A stretch of 64,000 nucleotides of DNA from Choristoneura fumiferana (GCF_025370935.1 NC_133489.1:23056199-23120198), one strand, 5' to 3'; numbered from the stretch's first letter, positions 37,557 to 48,629 are shown. Translations and numbers: made by a program. Notes: generated by a model not told the origin, from the sequence alone.

Positions 37557-37793
37557 CCAGGCTTTAAAGCGTCAGCATCATCAAACATTAGCGATTCGTT
37601 GGCACTAGATGACTTAGCCAGTCCTAGCTACGATATAGCATCGTCGGAAAATGATTCTCAATCAGGACCAGTGTATTACAATATGTCAGTCTGCTTGCCA
37701 ATAAGATCCGAGTCGTCATCACCAGAACCTACTAACTTGCCACCATCCGATAATTGGGATGAAGAAACTTTGCTATGTTATTTCAGAATTTAA
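37557..37793 (+). CDS. In-frame extension after the UGA of the MADF-BESS gene
   Basis: The same frame stays open for 78 codons: PGFKASASSNISDSLALDD, SPSYDIASSENDSQSG, ESSSPEPTNLPPSDNWD, ending LLCYFRI before TAA. Its Ser/Asp/Pro-rich composition matches the preceding tail and is unlike the surrounding AT-rich DNA. The stop is UGA-C, the leakiest context. Readthrough, a nonsense allele or a base-call error could each explain it. Confidence 0.5.
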   Translation, partial: PGFKASASSNISDSLALDDLASPSYDIASSENDSQSGPVYYNMSVCLPIRSESSSPEPTNLPPSDNWDEETLLCYFRI

Positions 37794-37992
37794 TTAATTT
37801 TTTTCTTCTTTATTCAACTCCTTCTCAGTTAAGCTGGGATCGGGTCTACTGTAAATTTGGGCTTAAAACTCCTTTCTAGTTTTTGTGTGTTTTTAGATTA
37901 AGTATCTTTCTTGATCTTTTGACTAACAAATCTTACAAGTTTTCACCCATTTCCAATGGACCGATTGGCTTAAAATTTGGTTCATTTGTATA

Positions 37993-37998
37993 AATAAA
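37993..37998 (+). terminator. Possible polyadenylation signal of the MADF-BESS gene
   Basis: AATAAA about 200 bases after the second stop (TAA at 37791-37793) and in the right orientation. The hexamer is common by chance here. Confidence 0.35.
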
Positions 37999-38344
37999 TC
38001 ATAGAGCTCCTATCAAAATGCAGTAAATTTGGTGTATTAAAATTGATAATTAATGTGTAGTGTTACCAAAACGAAACTTCTCTTTCGAGCTTTTTCCGAT
38101 GTCCGGTAACATTGTAACCAGCCAGTATATTTTTAAATTAGGTTATGAAGCGTTAGTTGCAACTAAAAAAAATAGACATTCAGAAACGCATTATAAAGCC
38201 CTAAAATTTTTAATCATGTTAAGGATATATGAGATTGTTTACTTGCTGGTGTACTTATGTTTTAAATATAAATATAAATGTGTTTTATTTTTGTGTGTAT
38301 TTCTCCACATTTTTACATTTAGTGACTAATAATAGTAGGTATCT

Positions 38345-38680
38345 CCAATGATGTTCATAAAGGTGCGTAGCCTCATGGAGCTGCTCGACGCTCGTTTCCA
38401 GCGTCAAATCCGGTCACGTGACATATAGCGGCAAAGCTGAAAATGTTGAGCTTTATCGCTGGAAAAAAACCTCTTCAATTTCGGAAAAAAACAATGTTAT
38501 GTTTTGTTTTCATGCACTCAAATTTATTTTATTTGTACCACTGCTATGACTGCCACTAAAGGAAGTTAAGAAATCAGCTTCCAAGACCAAGATCATTCCT
38601 GCAAGCAGCCATATTGACGTTGTTGTTCGACGCACGCTACTTTTTTGAGTCGCGGGAAATTCAAAATAAGGTTAAATGAG
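38345..38680. repeat. 'gacgctcgtttccagcgtca' repeat, copy 1
   Basis: 'tgacgctcgtttccagcgtc'-type sequence, 'ggaaaaaaacctcttcaa', 'gccactaaaggaagttaaga' and 'cttccaagaccaagatca' all recur at 46655-47015. That second copy is split by a MITE. Confidence 0.7.
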
Positions 38681-41654
38681 GCTACACCGCTCAAGCAGAC
38701 TACGACAGACAACAGAATATAGCTGAAGTGTTTCTATTTGTACGCGCTTGTCACCCGCTTCGTGTATACACTGAGAGAGATACTGTATAAAGTGACGTAG
38801 TCTAAACTTAGCTTTAGGTACACTAGATATAATAATTTTACTATCCGTAATTATAATCTTCGTTTTGCTAGCTAGACAAATTTAGCACGACAGTGCAATG
38901 CAATGCAATGCAATGTTAGAACTTTATTAGTGTTCTTAAAGGGGTGTGCGCTCAAAGTCGACAATAACTTTACTGACCGGAAATACCGAACGGATATTTG
39001 GAAGCCCAAAATTGTCTTCGAAAATTCGAAATAACAGCACGGTAAATTCCGGTCACGAAATATTAATACGAAATGAATTATAATTAACATTCCTGACCCT
39101 ATAAATACCGGCATAATAATTTAATAATCGAAAGCCAATGTGTATTCTACACGAAAAACGGGTACTTATCTACACGAAAAATAGGGTTCAGTGTCCGCAT
39201 TACCCTGCTTTTGGCCCTATAGGTACTACGAAGTGCAAAACTCGAACTTCGTATGTTTGCCGCCCCGCTGACGCTTTGTCATTCGTGACCGCAGTAACGT
39301 CACCACAAGCCGACTGTAAAGCAGGCCTTTATCTGCTGTGCATGTGCTACGAACTTCAACTGTCGAACTTTGTATCGTCGTGCCGTCTCGCTCGCACTAA
39401 TAGTGTTAACACGAGTATAAGAGTGAGGACACAATACGAAGCCCAGTAGCAGTTGTAGCCGACACTGCAGTGAGCGGCAATGTCGTCTGCGGTTGCGGCT
39501 TGTCACGCCCGGAAACGAATGTATTTAGATGATTGTTGAATGAAACACCAACGTCTTGACAAGTCATCTTATTACTTATTCTGTGCCTGCAGTGGGGCGT
39601 AAATAGGCTGAGAGGATGATGATGACTAATTGTACCTACATCTAGATACTAATGTGATGTGTATGTGTGCGTAATGTGATGTGTTTAGGTGTGCTAGCCC
39701 CAGCTCATGTGATAAGAGGGATCGATGATGCGAATGGGAATCTCTGATTGGCCTTATTTTTATTATTTTATCTTTATTTTACTAGCCCAGTATTAAGTTA
39801 ACCCCCGTTAGTATGCTTAAGACACAGATCCGTACCAATTTACGGCTATCTTTTTGTATTTTTATTTAAAGCAGCAGAATTTGTGCATATAAAACAGATG
39901 GGACTAGAATGGATGTAGTAAGTACTTTTTTTAGTTCCCGCAATCCTGCATAGGTACAAGGTGTTTATTGTCACTAAAATCATTATGCAACTTATTTCCT
40001 GAATTAAATGCTTTTTTAAAGACTGATCTAGTTAACTTTGTCACTATGACTCTCTGTCAAAAGTTTTGACAATCATGATTTTGGTACAATTAGTGCAGGG
40101 GGGGGTTGAAATTATAATAAATAAATAAATACAACCTATAATACCACAACACACATCTTTATTCTCTTCCATCATACTAATTATATTTTTTTAATTTTAA
40201 TATTACACAACATGTATATAGAAAGATTTTTATACAATAGTGTATAATTAATAGCTATTTAACTATATTAATCAACAGTACAGTAAAAGAATTATGAATC
40301 ACTTAAGTATGGCAGTCTATTTTAATGATATGTATCTTTTGCAGTTTGGAACAGCCGTTTACATTAATTAGTATTAGATTAACTTTAATTAATTCATTTA
40401 CAATTGTCATTTCATGTGCGCCTGACCTTATCTCCAAACCTCAAACGTGTGTTCGCCACGCCGTGTTACGTTTAAAAAGAGTGGAAATAGTGAATAATAC
40501 GAATCTGGGGGTATTCGGGGCGAGCAATCGGTGTAGACTAGAAAAAATGGTCTTACCGTCTGGAAAAACGCATGTATTCGAATTTTAGCCTTAGCAAAGT
40601 GTAGGCGCCCAGATACCTAACATAATGTTAGTAACATTTTGTGTACTAGACACGCTCTATTCTCATAAATTTCACCATATACCACAAGTAATTGTAGTAG
40701 TGTTTAAAGAACGGGATTAAAAATGTAAATCTGTGATCAGATGCACACGAAATATTATAGTGAAATTGCCTTACGAATATGTATAATAATTATGCGTATT
40801 GTTTTGCTGTAAACTTTACGCTCTTTAAATTTGCTGACTCCACATAGTTCAAATCTAGTATGTGATCTACAATCAATGCGTCAACGGCGCGTTTAAAAAA
40901 CTGTGTGCAAAGGCTCTTACCAAATACACTAATAGCCAGCTCTGCCTTTGCTCCGGTGTATCATAATATCACATACAGATCAATACATACAGTGTGTTCA
41001 CATTTCCAAGCTACAACAATGCAATATTCATATATGGCGATTTGTAAAAAACTACCATTTACAAACGAGAAAACAATAGCCCGACGACTTCAATGAGGCC
41101 AAATTCAGCTACGCGTCATCACATGACGCCTGAACTTATTGCAACAAAAAACAAACTTACATCTATCTGTACAACCTTAGGTGCTATTAAAACTCTAAAC
41201 GCCGCTCTTGTAACATGTGCTTGCAAAAGTTGCAAATGACCTACTTTTTTTCAATCCTGATCACGGCACCAATTGTCATGCATGGTATCTTTTCTCATGA
41301 GGTGGACATGAAGTACTACTTAAGGTTAAAAGACGTCGATCGGCTCGGCCGAAGCGAAACAACGGAAAACAGACCGGAAAACGCATTTTTCGCTTTCATT
41401 GCGTGGACATTACAAAGCGTTTTTTTGATCGGCTAAACCCTTTAGGTGTGGGAAGACCCTTAGTCCGCCTTAGTTCAAATGCATCCGTCCTTCTCTATTT
41501 CGCGACGTTGCGAGTAGATGTCTCAAGAGCAGCCAAACTATCATAGATTAACAGCGTTGGTTAACACTTTATGAAATAAATACGGTAACAATAAACATTA
41601 GACGGTTACGGGTGCGGTTGTGACTGCATTGCGTCACAATGAGATTTCTGAGAC
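38681..41654. other. Intergenic; degraded MITE at 39215-39450
   Basis: 39215-39450 carries CGAAGTTCG-family arms ('aactcgaacttcgtatg', 'cttcaactgtcgaactttgt'). Elsewhere there are a short (CAATG)n run at 38895-38915 and no supported exon. Confidence 0.4.
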
Positions 41655-41752
41655 AGCGGGGCTACTGCGAAATTCGAAAATCGACGTTCGTGACGTTCCG
41701 TCCACGGTACGATACGAACTTCAATTTTCGAATTTCGGAGTAGGCCCTCAGG
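41655..41752. mobile_element. Short CGAAGTTCG-type foldback MITE
   Basis: 'ggggctactgcgaaattcga' faces 'tcgaatttcggagtaggccc', about 98 bp. It directly abuts an AATGAGGGTTT-type MITE core at 41752-41893. Confidence 0.65.
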
Positions 41753-41893
41753 CTAGTTGGCGCTAGGATCGCGAGGTCCGTTTGACAACTTTGACATTTA
41801 TGTCATGTTTGTCATTGGCAACTAAATGAGCCAATCACAAGCCAGGCTGTAACGTCAAAGGGAATTGTAATACTGACGCCATCTTGCGATATT
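41752..41893. mobile_element. AATGAGGGTTT-type MITE core, third copy
   Basis: 'ggctagttggcgctaggatc', 'gaggtccgtttgacaacttt', 'aatgagccaatcacaagcca' and 'gacgccatcttgcga' follow the 3591-3746 and 8985-9527 copies. Confidence 0.65.
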
Positions 41894-42300
41894 TCAGCTT
41901 TCATTAATTAAATCCTTTTTTTTATTATATTCTCACTGTCAGTGCGTAACACGCGGAGTGTAATGGCATTAGAACTTAACTTTAAATTCTATTCAATCTG
42001 CCCTTCTTAAATTTAGACGAGAAAAGTTATCGCATCTTGACGGAAGTTATTTCAAGTAGGTAATAAAAGGTTTCTGATTTATGGCTTTACAATAAAATAT
42101 TATAAGTGCGAAAATAACTGTCTCTCCGACTGTTAACTCTTTACGCTAACACCGTTGAACCGATTCAGATGAAGTTTAATACGGAGTGATGTATTGCCCA
42201 TACGCGCCGATAGAGGCGCAGCGGTGCCAATTTTATGGTGGCCATCCTTCCTCTCGTCCAATTGGCATGTCGCGGCCGCGGCCGATTGGATCAGTTAGAA

Positions 42301-42436
42301 CAGCAGGGCTACTACGAAACTCGAAACTCGAAGTTCGTGTCGTGCGGTCCCTCTGTCACTTATACTATATAATACGAGGGCAAGAGGGACGGTACGATAC
42401 GAACTTCGAGTTTCGAGTTTCGTAGTAGCCCTGCTG
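42301..42436. mobile_element. CGAAGTTCG foldback MITE, best copy
   Basis: CAGCAGGGCTACTACGAAAC faces GTTTCGTAGTAGCCCTGCTG. Arms continue through CGAAACTCGAAGTTCGTGTC and its inverse around 'cttatactatataatacgag'. The near-perfect arms suggest recent activity. 46858-46992 is a sister copy. Confidence 0.8.
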
Positions 42437-42639
42437 ATTGTGTATGGGCGTGGATTGGTATGTATGACAGTTATGGACGATAGGGAGGATGGTGTATGGC
42501 CACCATTAGAGATATTGAAGCATGCGTGTATGAGTTTGTGTCAATTAATTAATTTAAAGGTTCAGTTATTGGCCATGGCTAGGTACCTAATGCAAGTGTT
42601 CTTTTTTTAAGATAGGCATTGAAAGCTGGACGGACCAAT

Positions 42640-42893
42640 TTCGAGAATGAATTGATAATATTATGGAATTAATTCCGATCCGCATTTCCGATTCCTTACT
42701 TCAAATAGCGAATCTTATGTGTTAAAATTGTAGTTATGTTAAACATTTGTGATGTAAGTCATTAAATTGTACTTGATAAATGTGTTTAAAAAATTACCTC
42801 TTAATTTCTTGTTGAGTTCTTTTCAACTGAAGTATTTCCGAACCGGTGGTTATTTATTGACGATACTGTTAAAGCCTAAATTGAATAAGATGA
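42640..42893 (+). repeat. Non-LTR retrotransposon 3'-tail repeat
   Basis: 'ttgagttcttttcaactgaa', 'gtatttccgaaccggtggtt' and 'aaagcctaaattgaat' match the inverted copy at 32404-32720 and the short copy at 15388-15495. Confidence 0.65.
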
Positions 42894-43348
42894 CCAGAAG
42901 CAAAATTATAAGTTCACATTGGGTGGAGGTACTTATATAAAAAAAATCTATTTTATTTTTAGTTAGAGTTTTAAAAATGGTTTTGAAATAATTTGATAAC
43001 TAAAACTTACCTACCTTTACGTCATGTCAAATAAACATAGATAGACCTTTGTTTATAAAAGCAATGTCATTTGGTGCAATTTGAAAACTTGTAGCTAGTT
43101 ACTTCCAACTTAAATCAAGGCTTTCATGGGATTATTAATCGTAACCACATTATTTTTTTTTCTTTTTAGTTTAAGTAAATTATAACAATTTTAGACGGCA
43201 CATTTCTATGGAGTGCCTCACATTTCCACACATTTCAACTTCTTTCATCACTAAAAAAATGTTCTATTTACATATTTCGTCACAAAAAGGGTTAGAATTT
43301 TGACAAAACGTCCATTATGTTTGACCATACTTTTGGTCGGCTCTACCG

Positions 43349-43400
43349 TTAAACGTGGATTGTACATTCACGTCGCTCTTGTTCTTTCCGTTGTTGATAT
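43349..43400 (-). CDS. Unidentified gene, last exon
   Basis: After acceptor TTAATTACAG the first base completes Lys, then YQQRKEQERRECTIHV and TAA at 43351-43349. Charged, probably helical. Confidence 0.65.
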
Positions 43401-46400
43401 CTGTAATTAAAAAAGTTAAAATTGTAGTCAGCGAATAATGCATGATCACACACACACACACACACAAACATCACCCCAGTATTCCCAAATAGTGTAGGCA
43501 GAGCACACGCAACGTTACCGCTTCGGAGCTACTTTTAGCAACTTCAGGTAGGTATTAATTAAACAATTTTAGGTAATAATTAATAAATTAATTATTATGT
43601 CATTTTAGATTTAATGCGTGACAAGATAAACAAATAAGGAAAATATTTCTCAGTCATTGATCAGATTTGTTCCTGATTCGTCATATTCCTAATTGGTCAT
43701 ATTCCTTATTTGACACTTTCCTAACTGGTCATATTCCTAACTCGTCATATTCCTTATCCATGTACATTTGCCTGCCCAAAATTTACTATCGTCGGTTAGG
43801 TTAAGGCTATTTTTTATATGACCACCCAGCACCGATTCGGGGACTTTTTACATCGGTTCTGGGTGCATCGGTAAGCACGTGTTCGTAAATTCATTTGACT
43901 GTACATATGGCGAGTTCATAATCTGACGAATCAGGAATATGACGAGTTAGGAATATGACCAGTTAGGAAAGTGTCGTATCAGGAATATGGCCAATTAGGA
44001 ATATAACGAATCGAAAACTTGGTAAAGAAGGTTTATTGAAAAGGTTGGTTGATTGGTTGGTTAATACATACTTGTCAATAAGTGAGGATATATCGGCAGG
44101 CACGGGCGTATAGACGGAATGGCCATCACTCCCGTTCAGACCGCCGCTGTGGACAATAATTGTGAAGTAGGCAATCTGTAGAAACACTAAAAAAATAGCA
44201 AGTATTTAGATCCTAGCTTTTCTACTCTGTTATTATTCTAGTCGTCATAGTTTGACCCAATGGTCTCATTAAATGGCGTAAGACCCTCACGCTCAGAGGA
44301 CCCTCGGACCTTAACCTGCAAAATAATAGGAGATACTACAGTAAGCAAAATAGTGAGGGTACAGTTTCTTTTTTGCGCCAAGGTCCTAGGTTATGCCACA
44401 GGTCTCACCTTTTAACTTCTTCTAGTCTTTTACTGGGCCTTTAGGGTTGTTTCGAATGGTAAATTGTCTTGTAACACGACCCGATTTATTGCTAATGGAT
44501 ACAGCTTAGGTCGGTATGCGGTGGCGGGCGAGAGACTACTGGGTGTAATTAGGTACAGACTGTATAGCTGGCGCGTGTTAGCCATATCGCAGGCTAAGCA
44601 ATCCTGCGAGCTACTGCGAAATTCGAAAATCGAAGTTCGTGTTGTTCCGTCTCTGACACTTATACTGTTATTTAATACGAGAGTGAGAGCGACGGTACAA
44701 TACGAACTTCGATTTTCGAAATTTGGAGTAGGCCCTCTGTATCGCTACACATTTGACACTTCAATGCAGAGAACAATCGGCATGTCTAGAGACTCTGGAG
44801 TATGTCGAAGGATTGTAATCAGTCAATCAGTGTCCAGCAATGAGTGTACCTGTTATTCTCATCTGCGATTATCGGTCATACCAGACCAGATAGTTTCACA
44901 GACATAATTCCATATCCCATCTTCCCATCATTATATGTACATGAACAAAAAGCTACTTGAGTAAATAGTATGAGCCTGTGGCGCTATTAAGCGACCAGCA
45001 GCGCTGCCGCATCATCCTGCCACTATTATACTTCTAAGTCTCTCTATCTGTGCACCACAGTTTGAACCGACCAATCAACGCTCACGCGCGCCTGGCGGTC
45101 GACGTTGATTGGCCGGTTACGACAAGATGGCCTGTGACACTGAGTAGAATTTTCTCAGGTTTTTCTTCTTCTACGACTCGCGGCCGTGGCACATTGTTTG
45201 TAAAATAGATACTGTAATCCGAACTGGTGAAAGGGAATAAACGTCTTTACCTGGTGCGTGTGTGTATCATTACTAAAGACTCCAAAAGCCTATTGGAAAT
45301 AGGCCTAACTTGACTATACATATATATAATCTAATCTAGAAAAGCATTTAGATATCTTAAGTTTATTAATGCTAATAGTGTTGTCACTAGTAAACAAAAT
45401 AATATAATTATTATTCAACAAAATAAAACAATGTAAACATTATTTTGTGATCTAATTGTGTTTAATTTCGTCAGTGCCAGCTACTGATATGAGGGGTCTA
45501 CGTTGTGCTGCTAAAAGACCTGGCCATGATATGCCGATGCGACCGCCAATTTTGAGTTAGGCTCGTAAGACCCAATTTCTTGATATGTGCTTTTTCACCA
45601 AAAGTGGACTTTCCGTAAAATGTACACAAGTAACACTCCCAAAAGTCACACTTGTCCAGTTGAGGCACATTCTCGATCCTTCATTATTTCCATCTTAACC
45701 ACTAAATACACAAAGTGGCTTACTCTATCTTTTTATTTAGTGAGTTTTTATAATAGTCCCTAGCTAGAGTTTATTCATGATTTGAGAAAGTGCACCTTCT
45801 GAGCAAATATTACTTATATCTTTACAAAATGTGCTCTATCTGAGAAAATACAGTATTTGAGAAGGTGTATTGTAAGTGTACTTTTAGACGTGTACCTACC
45901 TTCCAAGAAAGTGATCCTTCTAAAAAAGTGCACCTTTAGAATAAGTGTACATTTCAGGAAGGTGAGTTTTACAAGCCTGACCCATCGCATTACTTACTTA
46001 CCTTTAGAAGTTTAAACGGTTTTCAGTGAGAAACAACTCACCCGAGCGGATCTAATCTTCAGTTTACACATTGTCTAATCTGTGGTCGCTTTCACATTGG
46101 GTCACTAGCAGCGGAGGTTTTAACGCATTCAGTATCTCTTGCCCACTATTTTGCTAACTTTTAGTCGCGGTTGTTTGCATCCGTTACCCGGAGATCTGCG
46201 ATCCGGTCGCGGTCGTGTATTGCCATCGCCGCCTCTAGTTGCGGTCTTCAACACCGGAATGCTAAGCTAAGTTTATATCTACAGAAAAAAAATGCAAGTT
46301 GCATTACATTGCGGCGCTCGATTGAACACTTGAAACTCGTTTGCTTTACGGCTTCGTAATGTAATACAGCTTGCGCCACTTTCCTTGCAGGTCTAAGGGC

Positions 46401-48629
46401 TTACGTACGCTAGCTGACGCGGTTTCCACGGAATTGGTGACGCCTATTGAAAAATAGAATGAGCAGCGCTAACAGCGCGCGTCACGCGCGACGCATTTTA
46501 CTTACACCCGCGCCCGCCAGCTAGCATAAGCCCTAACTGTGTCTAAACTGTTCTTTAAGTAGCGGGAGCCGCGACCTGGTTGCGGTCGACACTGCCGCGC
46601 TGCTAGCAACCCTAGCGACCTGATGTAAAGGTGCGGCCACATGCAGTCGCTTGACGCTCGTTTCCAGCGTCAAATCTGGTCAGGTGACATAGCGAAAAAC
46701 CTCTTCAAATTCGGAAAAAAACACTTATTTTTTCATTCACTCCAATTTCTTTTATTTGTAAATAGCACTGCCACGACTGCCACTAAAGGAGGTTAAGAAA
46801 TTAGCTTCCAAGACCAAGACCCATCTTGACGCTGCTGTTCGACGCGGCGACTTGACGCAGCAGGGCTACTACGAAACTCAAAACTCGAAGTTCGTGTCGT
46901 GCTGTCCCTCTGACACTTATCTGTTTAATACGAGAGCGAGAGGGACGGTACGATACGAACTTCGTGTTTCGAGTTTCGTAGTAGCCCTGCTGCTTTTTTG
47001 TGTCGCGGGAAATTAAAAATAGAGCCACGTGACCAGATTTATCGCTTGACACGAGCATCGAGCATTTTGTGGCTGCAAAGCCGAGTTTAGACTTGCAAGA
47101 AAAATCCTGCAAGTTGCATTAGGTACATTGCGGCGCTGGATTGAACAATACAAATTCGTTGGGTTTACGGCCTCGCAATGTAATGCGACTTGCACGATTT
47201 TTCTTGCAAGTCTAAACTTGGCTTTAAGGGCAACGTGAGTAGCAGTGATCACAGTGTAGGTAAAATACAGTGAGGGTACAGCCGTGTGGTGCGGCGGGTG
47301 CTGGGTGGGGGGGGGCAGGGAGGTACCTGAGTCTACCTGCTGGTCGTGCGCGCGGCGCTGCGCCGGCCCGACCCGTACACACTGCCCGGCGAGCCTCCCG
47401 ACCCTGAGGAATCAGATCTCATTCATAAATGGTTTTAACCTCCGTATCTTTCCGTTTCTAAAATCGCTGGCTTTGCACGCGTAAATCATTAGGTCCGGCA
47501 GTTAAATTTAAATATTGGGATTTTGCTGACATCAAAGAGTATATAATCACTGCGCTGACATCGTAACCTTTATTTACTTACATTTAAATTGTCACTGCCT
47601 CTGTACCTGTAAAATGGTTATGTACGGGAACAATGTATCTAACTTGAAGCACTTAAATCCCTTAAGTCCCTTGTCATTTCTGTGTTCTGGTGGGTAGCTA
47701 AATTATTGAAATTAAGTAAATAAAAAAATTACAAATTCAAATTACAAACGCGTGTCAAAGTAAAAGATAAATAAAAAAAACATTCACAGAACCAGTAGGT
47801 AATGACGAATCCTGCTTTTGACTTTAATTATTTACTTCAACTTACTTAATAGTAGACTTTGTACAAAATATCTCAAAGTTTGTCAACTGTATTTTTTTGT
47901 GCAATAATTACACACTTATATACTATGTCAAATATTGTGCTACAATTAAAAAACCGGCCAAGAGCATGTCGGACACGCCCGAAATAGGGTTCCGTAGCCA
48001 TTACGAAAAAATTAAGTAGTATTTTTCTAAGGATTTCGTATTTGATACGGAATCTTCCATAGTTTAGTATATTTTATTACCTTAGGCTGCTATTACTCTA
48101 AACTTACTAATAATCAATAATCAAGCAAACTAACCGTTATAGTTTTCCTTGAAATTTGATATACTAAGGTACTACCATACTGAATTTTTAAAAAAAATCA
48201 ACCTTCCGGTTTAATTTAGACGCTCGATTTTAATGAAAATTTGCACTTTCAAGTTGAATATTTCGCAAACAAATCGCTGAATGGAAAAAGCGTCTTAGGA
48301 AACCCTAATGGTTTTAAAATACCTATCCCAAGATACACCACTATAAGGTTGGGTAGTTTATATATACGTGCAAAATTATAAGCTTCTAGCTTTGATAGTC
48401 CCTGAGCAAAGCCGCGGACGGACGGACAGACAGACATGGTTGAACTATAAGGTTCAGTTTTTGTCACTTTGGCTCCGGAACCCTAAAAATGAGTACGCTA
48501 TGATACCTTTGGTAGTAGTGTTGGCAGCACTAGCACTGTCGCTGTTGTCGTCGGAGTCAGTGTGCGCGTCCCGCCAGCCGGCGCCGGCGCGGCGCCCGCG
48601 CAGGCCGCGCGCATGCGGCCGCGCCTCCA
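43349..48629 (-). CDS. Unidentified gene, four 3'-terminal exons
   Basis: Exons 48507-48629, 47337-47403, 44072-44146 and 43349-43400 join on the minus strand with perfect phase (1, then 2, then 2) and good splice sites, ending at TAA. The joined tail reads GWRDAHTDSDDNSDSASAAN, TTTKGSGGSPGSVYGSGRRS, AARTTSSGGLNGSDGHSVYT, PVPADISSLIDKYQQRKEQE and RRECTIHV. It is Ser/Gly-rich and disordered-looking, then a short charged helix. The last residues IHV fit a class II PDZ ligand, and a Cys lies five residues from the end. I do not recognise the family; long cytoplasmic tails of membrane proteins look like this. Upstream exons should lie at higher coordinates, a region that includes a 993-base gap and a BEL/Pao insertion. 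Call based on splice phase, composition and absence of stops. Confidence 0.65.
43448..43466. repeat. (CA)n microsatellite
   Basis: About nine uninterrupted CA units in the final intron of the unidentified gene. Confidence 0.9.
43660..44018. mobile_element. Foldback element with iterated 'gtcatattcctaa' units
   Basis: The left arm repeats 'tcatattcctaa' with alternating spacers (ctcg, ctgg, ttgg) at least five times. The right arm carries the inverse 'ttaggaatatgac' at least five times. The centre includes 'agcaccgattcgggg' and 'cggttctgggtgcatcgg'. It lies just downstream of exon 44072-44146 in the gene's direction. Confidence 0.75.
44072..44146 (-). CDS. Unidentified gene, penultimate exon
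   Basis: Acceptor TTGTCCACAG, donor CAA|GTATGT. With two carried bases it reads SGGLNGSDGHSVYTPVPAD, then ISSLID plus two bases. Phase 2 to 2. Confidence 0.7.
44610..44742. mobile_element. CGAAGTTCG-type foldback MITE
   Basis: 'agctactgcgaaattcgaaa' faces 'tttcgaaatttggagtaggc', about 133 bp, with 'cttatactgttatttaatac' in the centre. It lies in an intron of the unidentified gene. Confidence 0.7.
45548..45985. mobile_element. Element built of iterated 'aagtgcaccttctgag' units
   Basis: Left part has 'aaaagtggactttccg' and 'aagtgcaccttctgagcaaa'; right part has 'aaagtgatccttctaaaaaa', 'gtgcacctttagaataag' and 'gtgtacatttcaggaagg'. Same architecture as 43660-44018 and 63410-63600, with different units. 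Confidence 0.55.
46265..46400. mobile_element. Diverged copy of the AAGCCGAGTTTAGACTTGCA MITE
   Basis: 'gcaagttgcattacattgcg', 'gctcgattgaaca', 'tttacggcttcgtaatgtaa' and 'ccttgcaggtcta' follow the copy at 47078-47225. Confidence 0.6.
46394..46536. mobile_element. MITE with TAAGGGCTTA ends
   Basis: TAAGGGCTTACGTACGCTAG faces CTAGCATAAGCCCTAA, with 'ctgacgcgg' and 'ccgcgcccgccag' inside. It joins or overlaps the end of the preceding copy. Confidence 0.65.
46655..47015. repeat. 'gacgctcgtttccagcgtca' repeat, copy 2, split by a MITE
   Basis: Follows 38380-38660. The CGAAGTTCG MITE at 46858-46992 separates '...ctgttcgacgcg' from 'cttttttgtgtcgcgggaaa', sequences that are contiguous in copy 1. 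Confidence 0.7.
46858..46992. mobile_element. CGAAGTTCG foldback MITE, inserted copy
   Basis: CAGCAGGGCTACTACGAAAC to GTTTCGTAGTAGCCCTGCTG, nearly identical to 42301-42436. Confidence 0.8.
47078..47225. mobile_element. MITE with AAGCCGAGTTTAGACTTGCA ends
   Basis: AAAGCCGAGTTTAGACTTGC faces GCAAGTCTAAACTTGGCTTT; inner pairs 'aagttgcatta' / 'taatgcgactt' and 'acattgcggcg' / 'ctcgcaatgt' continue the arms. Confidence 0.75.
47337..47403 (-). CDS. Unidentified gene, small Ser/Gly exon
   Basis: Acceptor GATTCCTCAG, donor AGCAG|GTAGAC. It reads SGGSPGSVYGSGRRSAARTT then S, flanked by two bases at each side (phase 1 in, 2 out). GC-rich island in AT-rich DNA. A second donor (CTCAG|GTACCT) 15 bases later would hit a stop in this frame. 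Confidence 0.62.
47949..48489 (+). repeat. 'ccaagagcatgtcgg...gggttccgtagcc' repeat, intact copy
   Basis: Runs from 'aaaaccggccaagagcatgt' to 'ctttggctccggaaccctaa'. Reference for the split copy at 12441-13570. It ends less than 20 bases from the exon 48507 donor of the unidentified gene. Confidence 0.7.
48507..48629 (-). CDS. Unidentified gene, upstream-most exon seen
   Basis: Donor AAAG|GTATCA. It reads EARPHARGLRGRRAGAG, then WRDAHTDSDDNSDSASAANT. Acceptor taken as CTCGACAG|TGG; an in-frame alternative (GCGCAG|ATG) would extend the exon to 48659 with ESSLSKCSTV. The first half is Arg-rich and GC-only, so the true exon start is uncertain. Confidence 0.55.

Noticed and set aside
42186..42425. 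79-codon + strand frame
   Set aside because: It runs through a palindromic MITE whose sequence explains the open frame. The same applies to 44464-44907.
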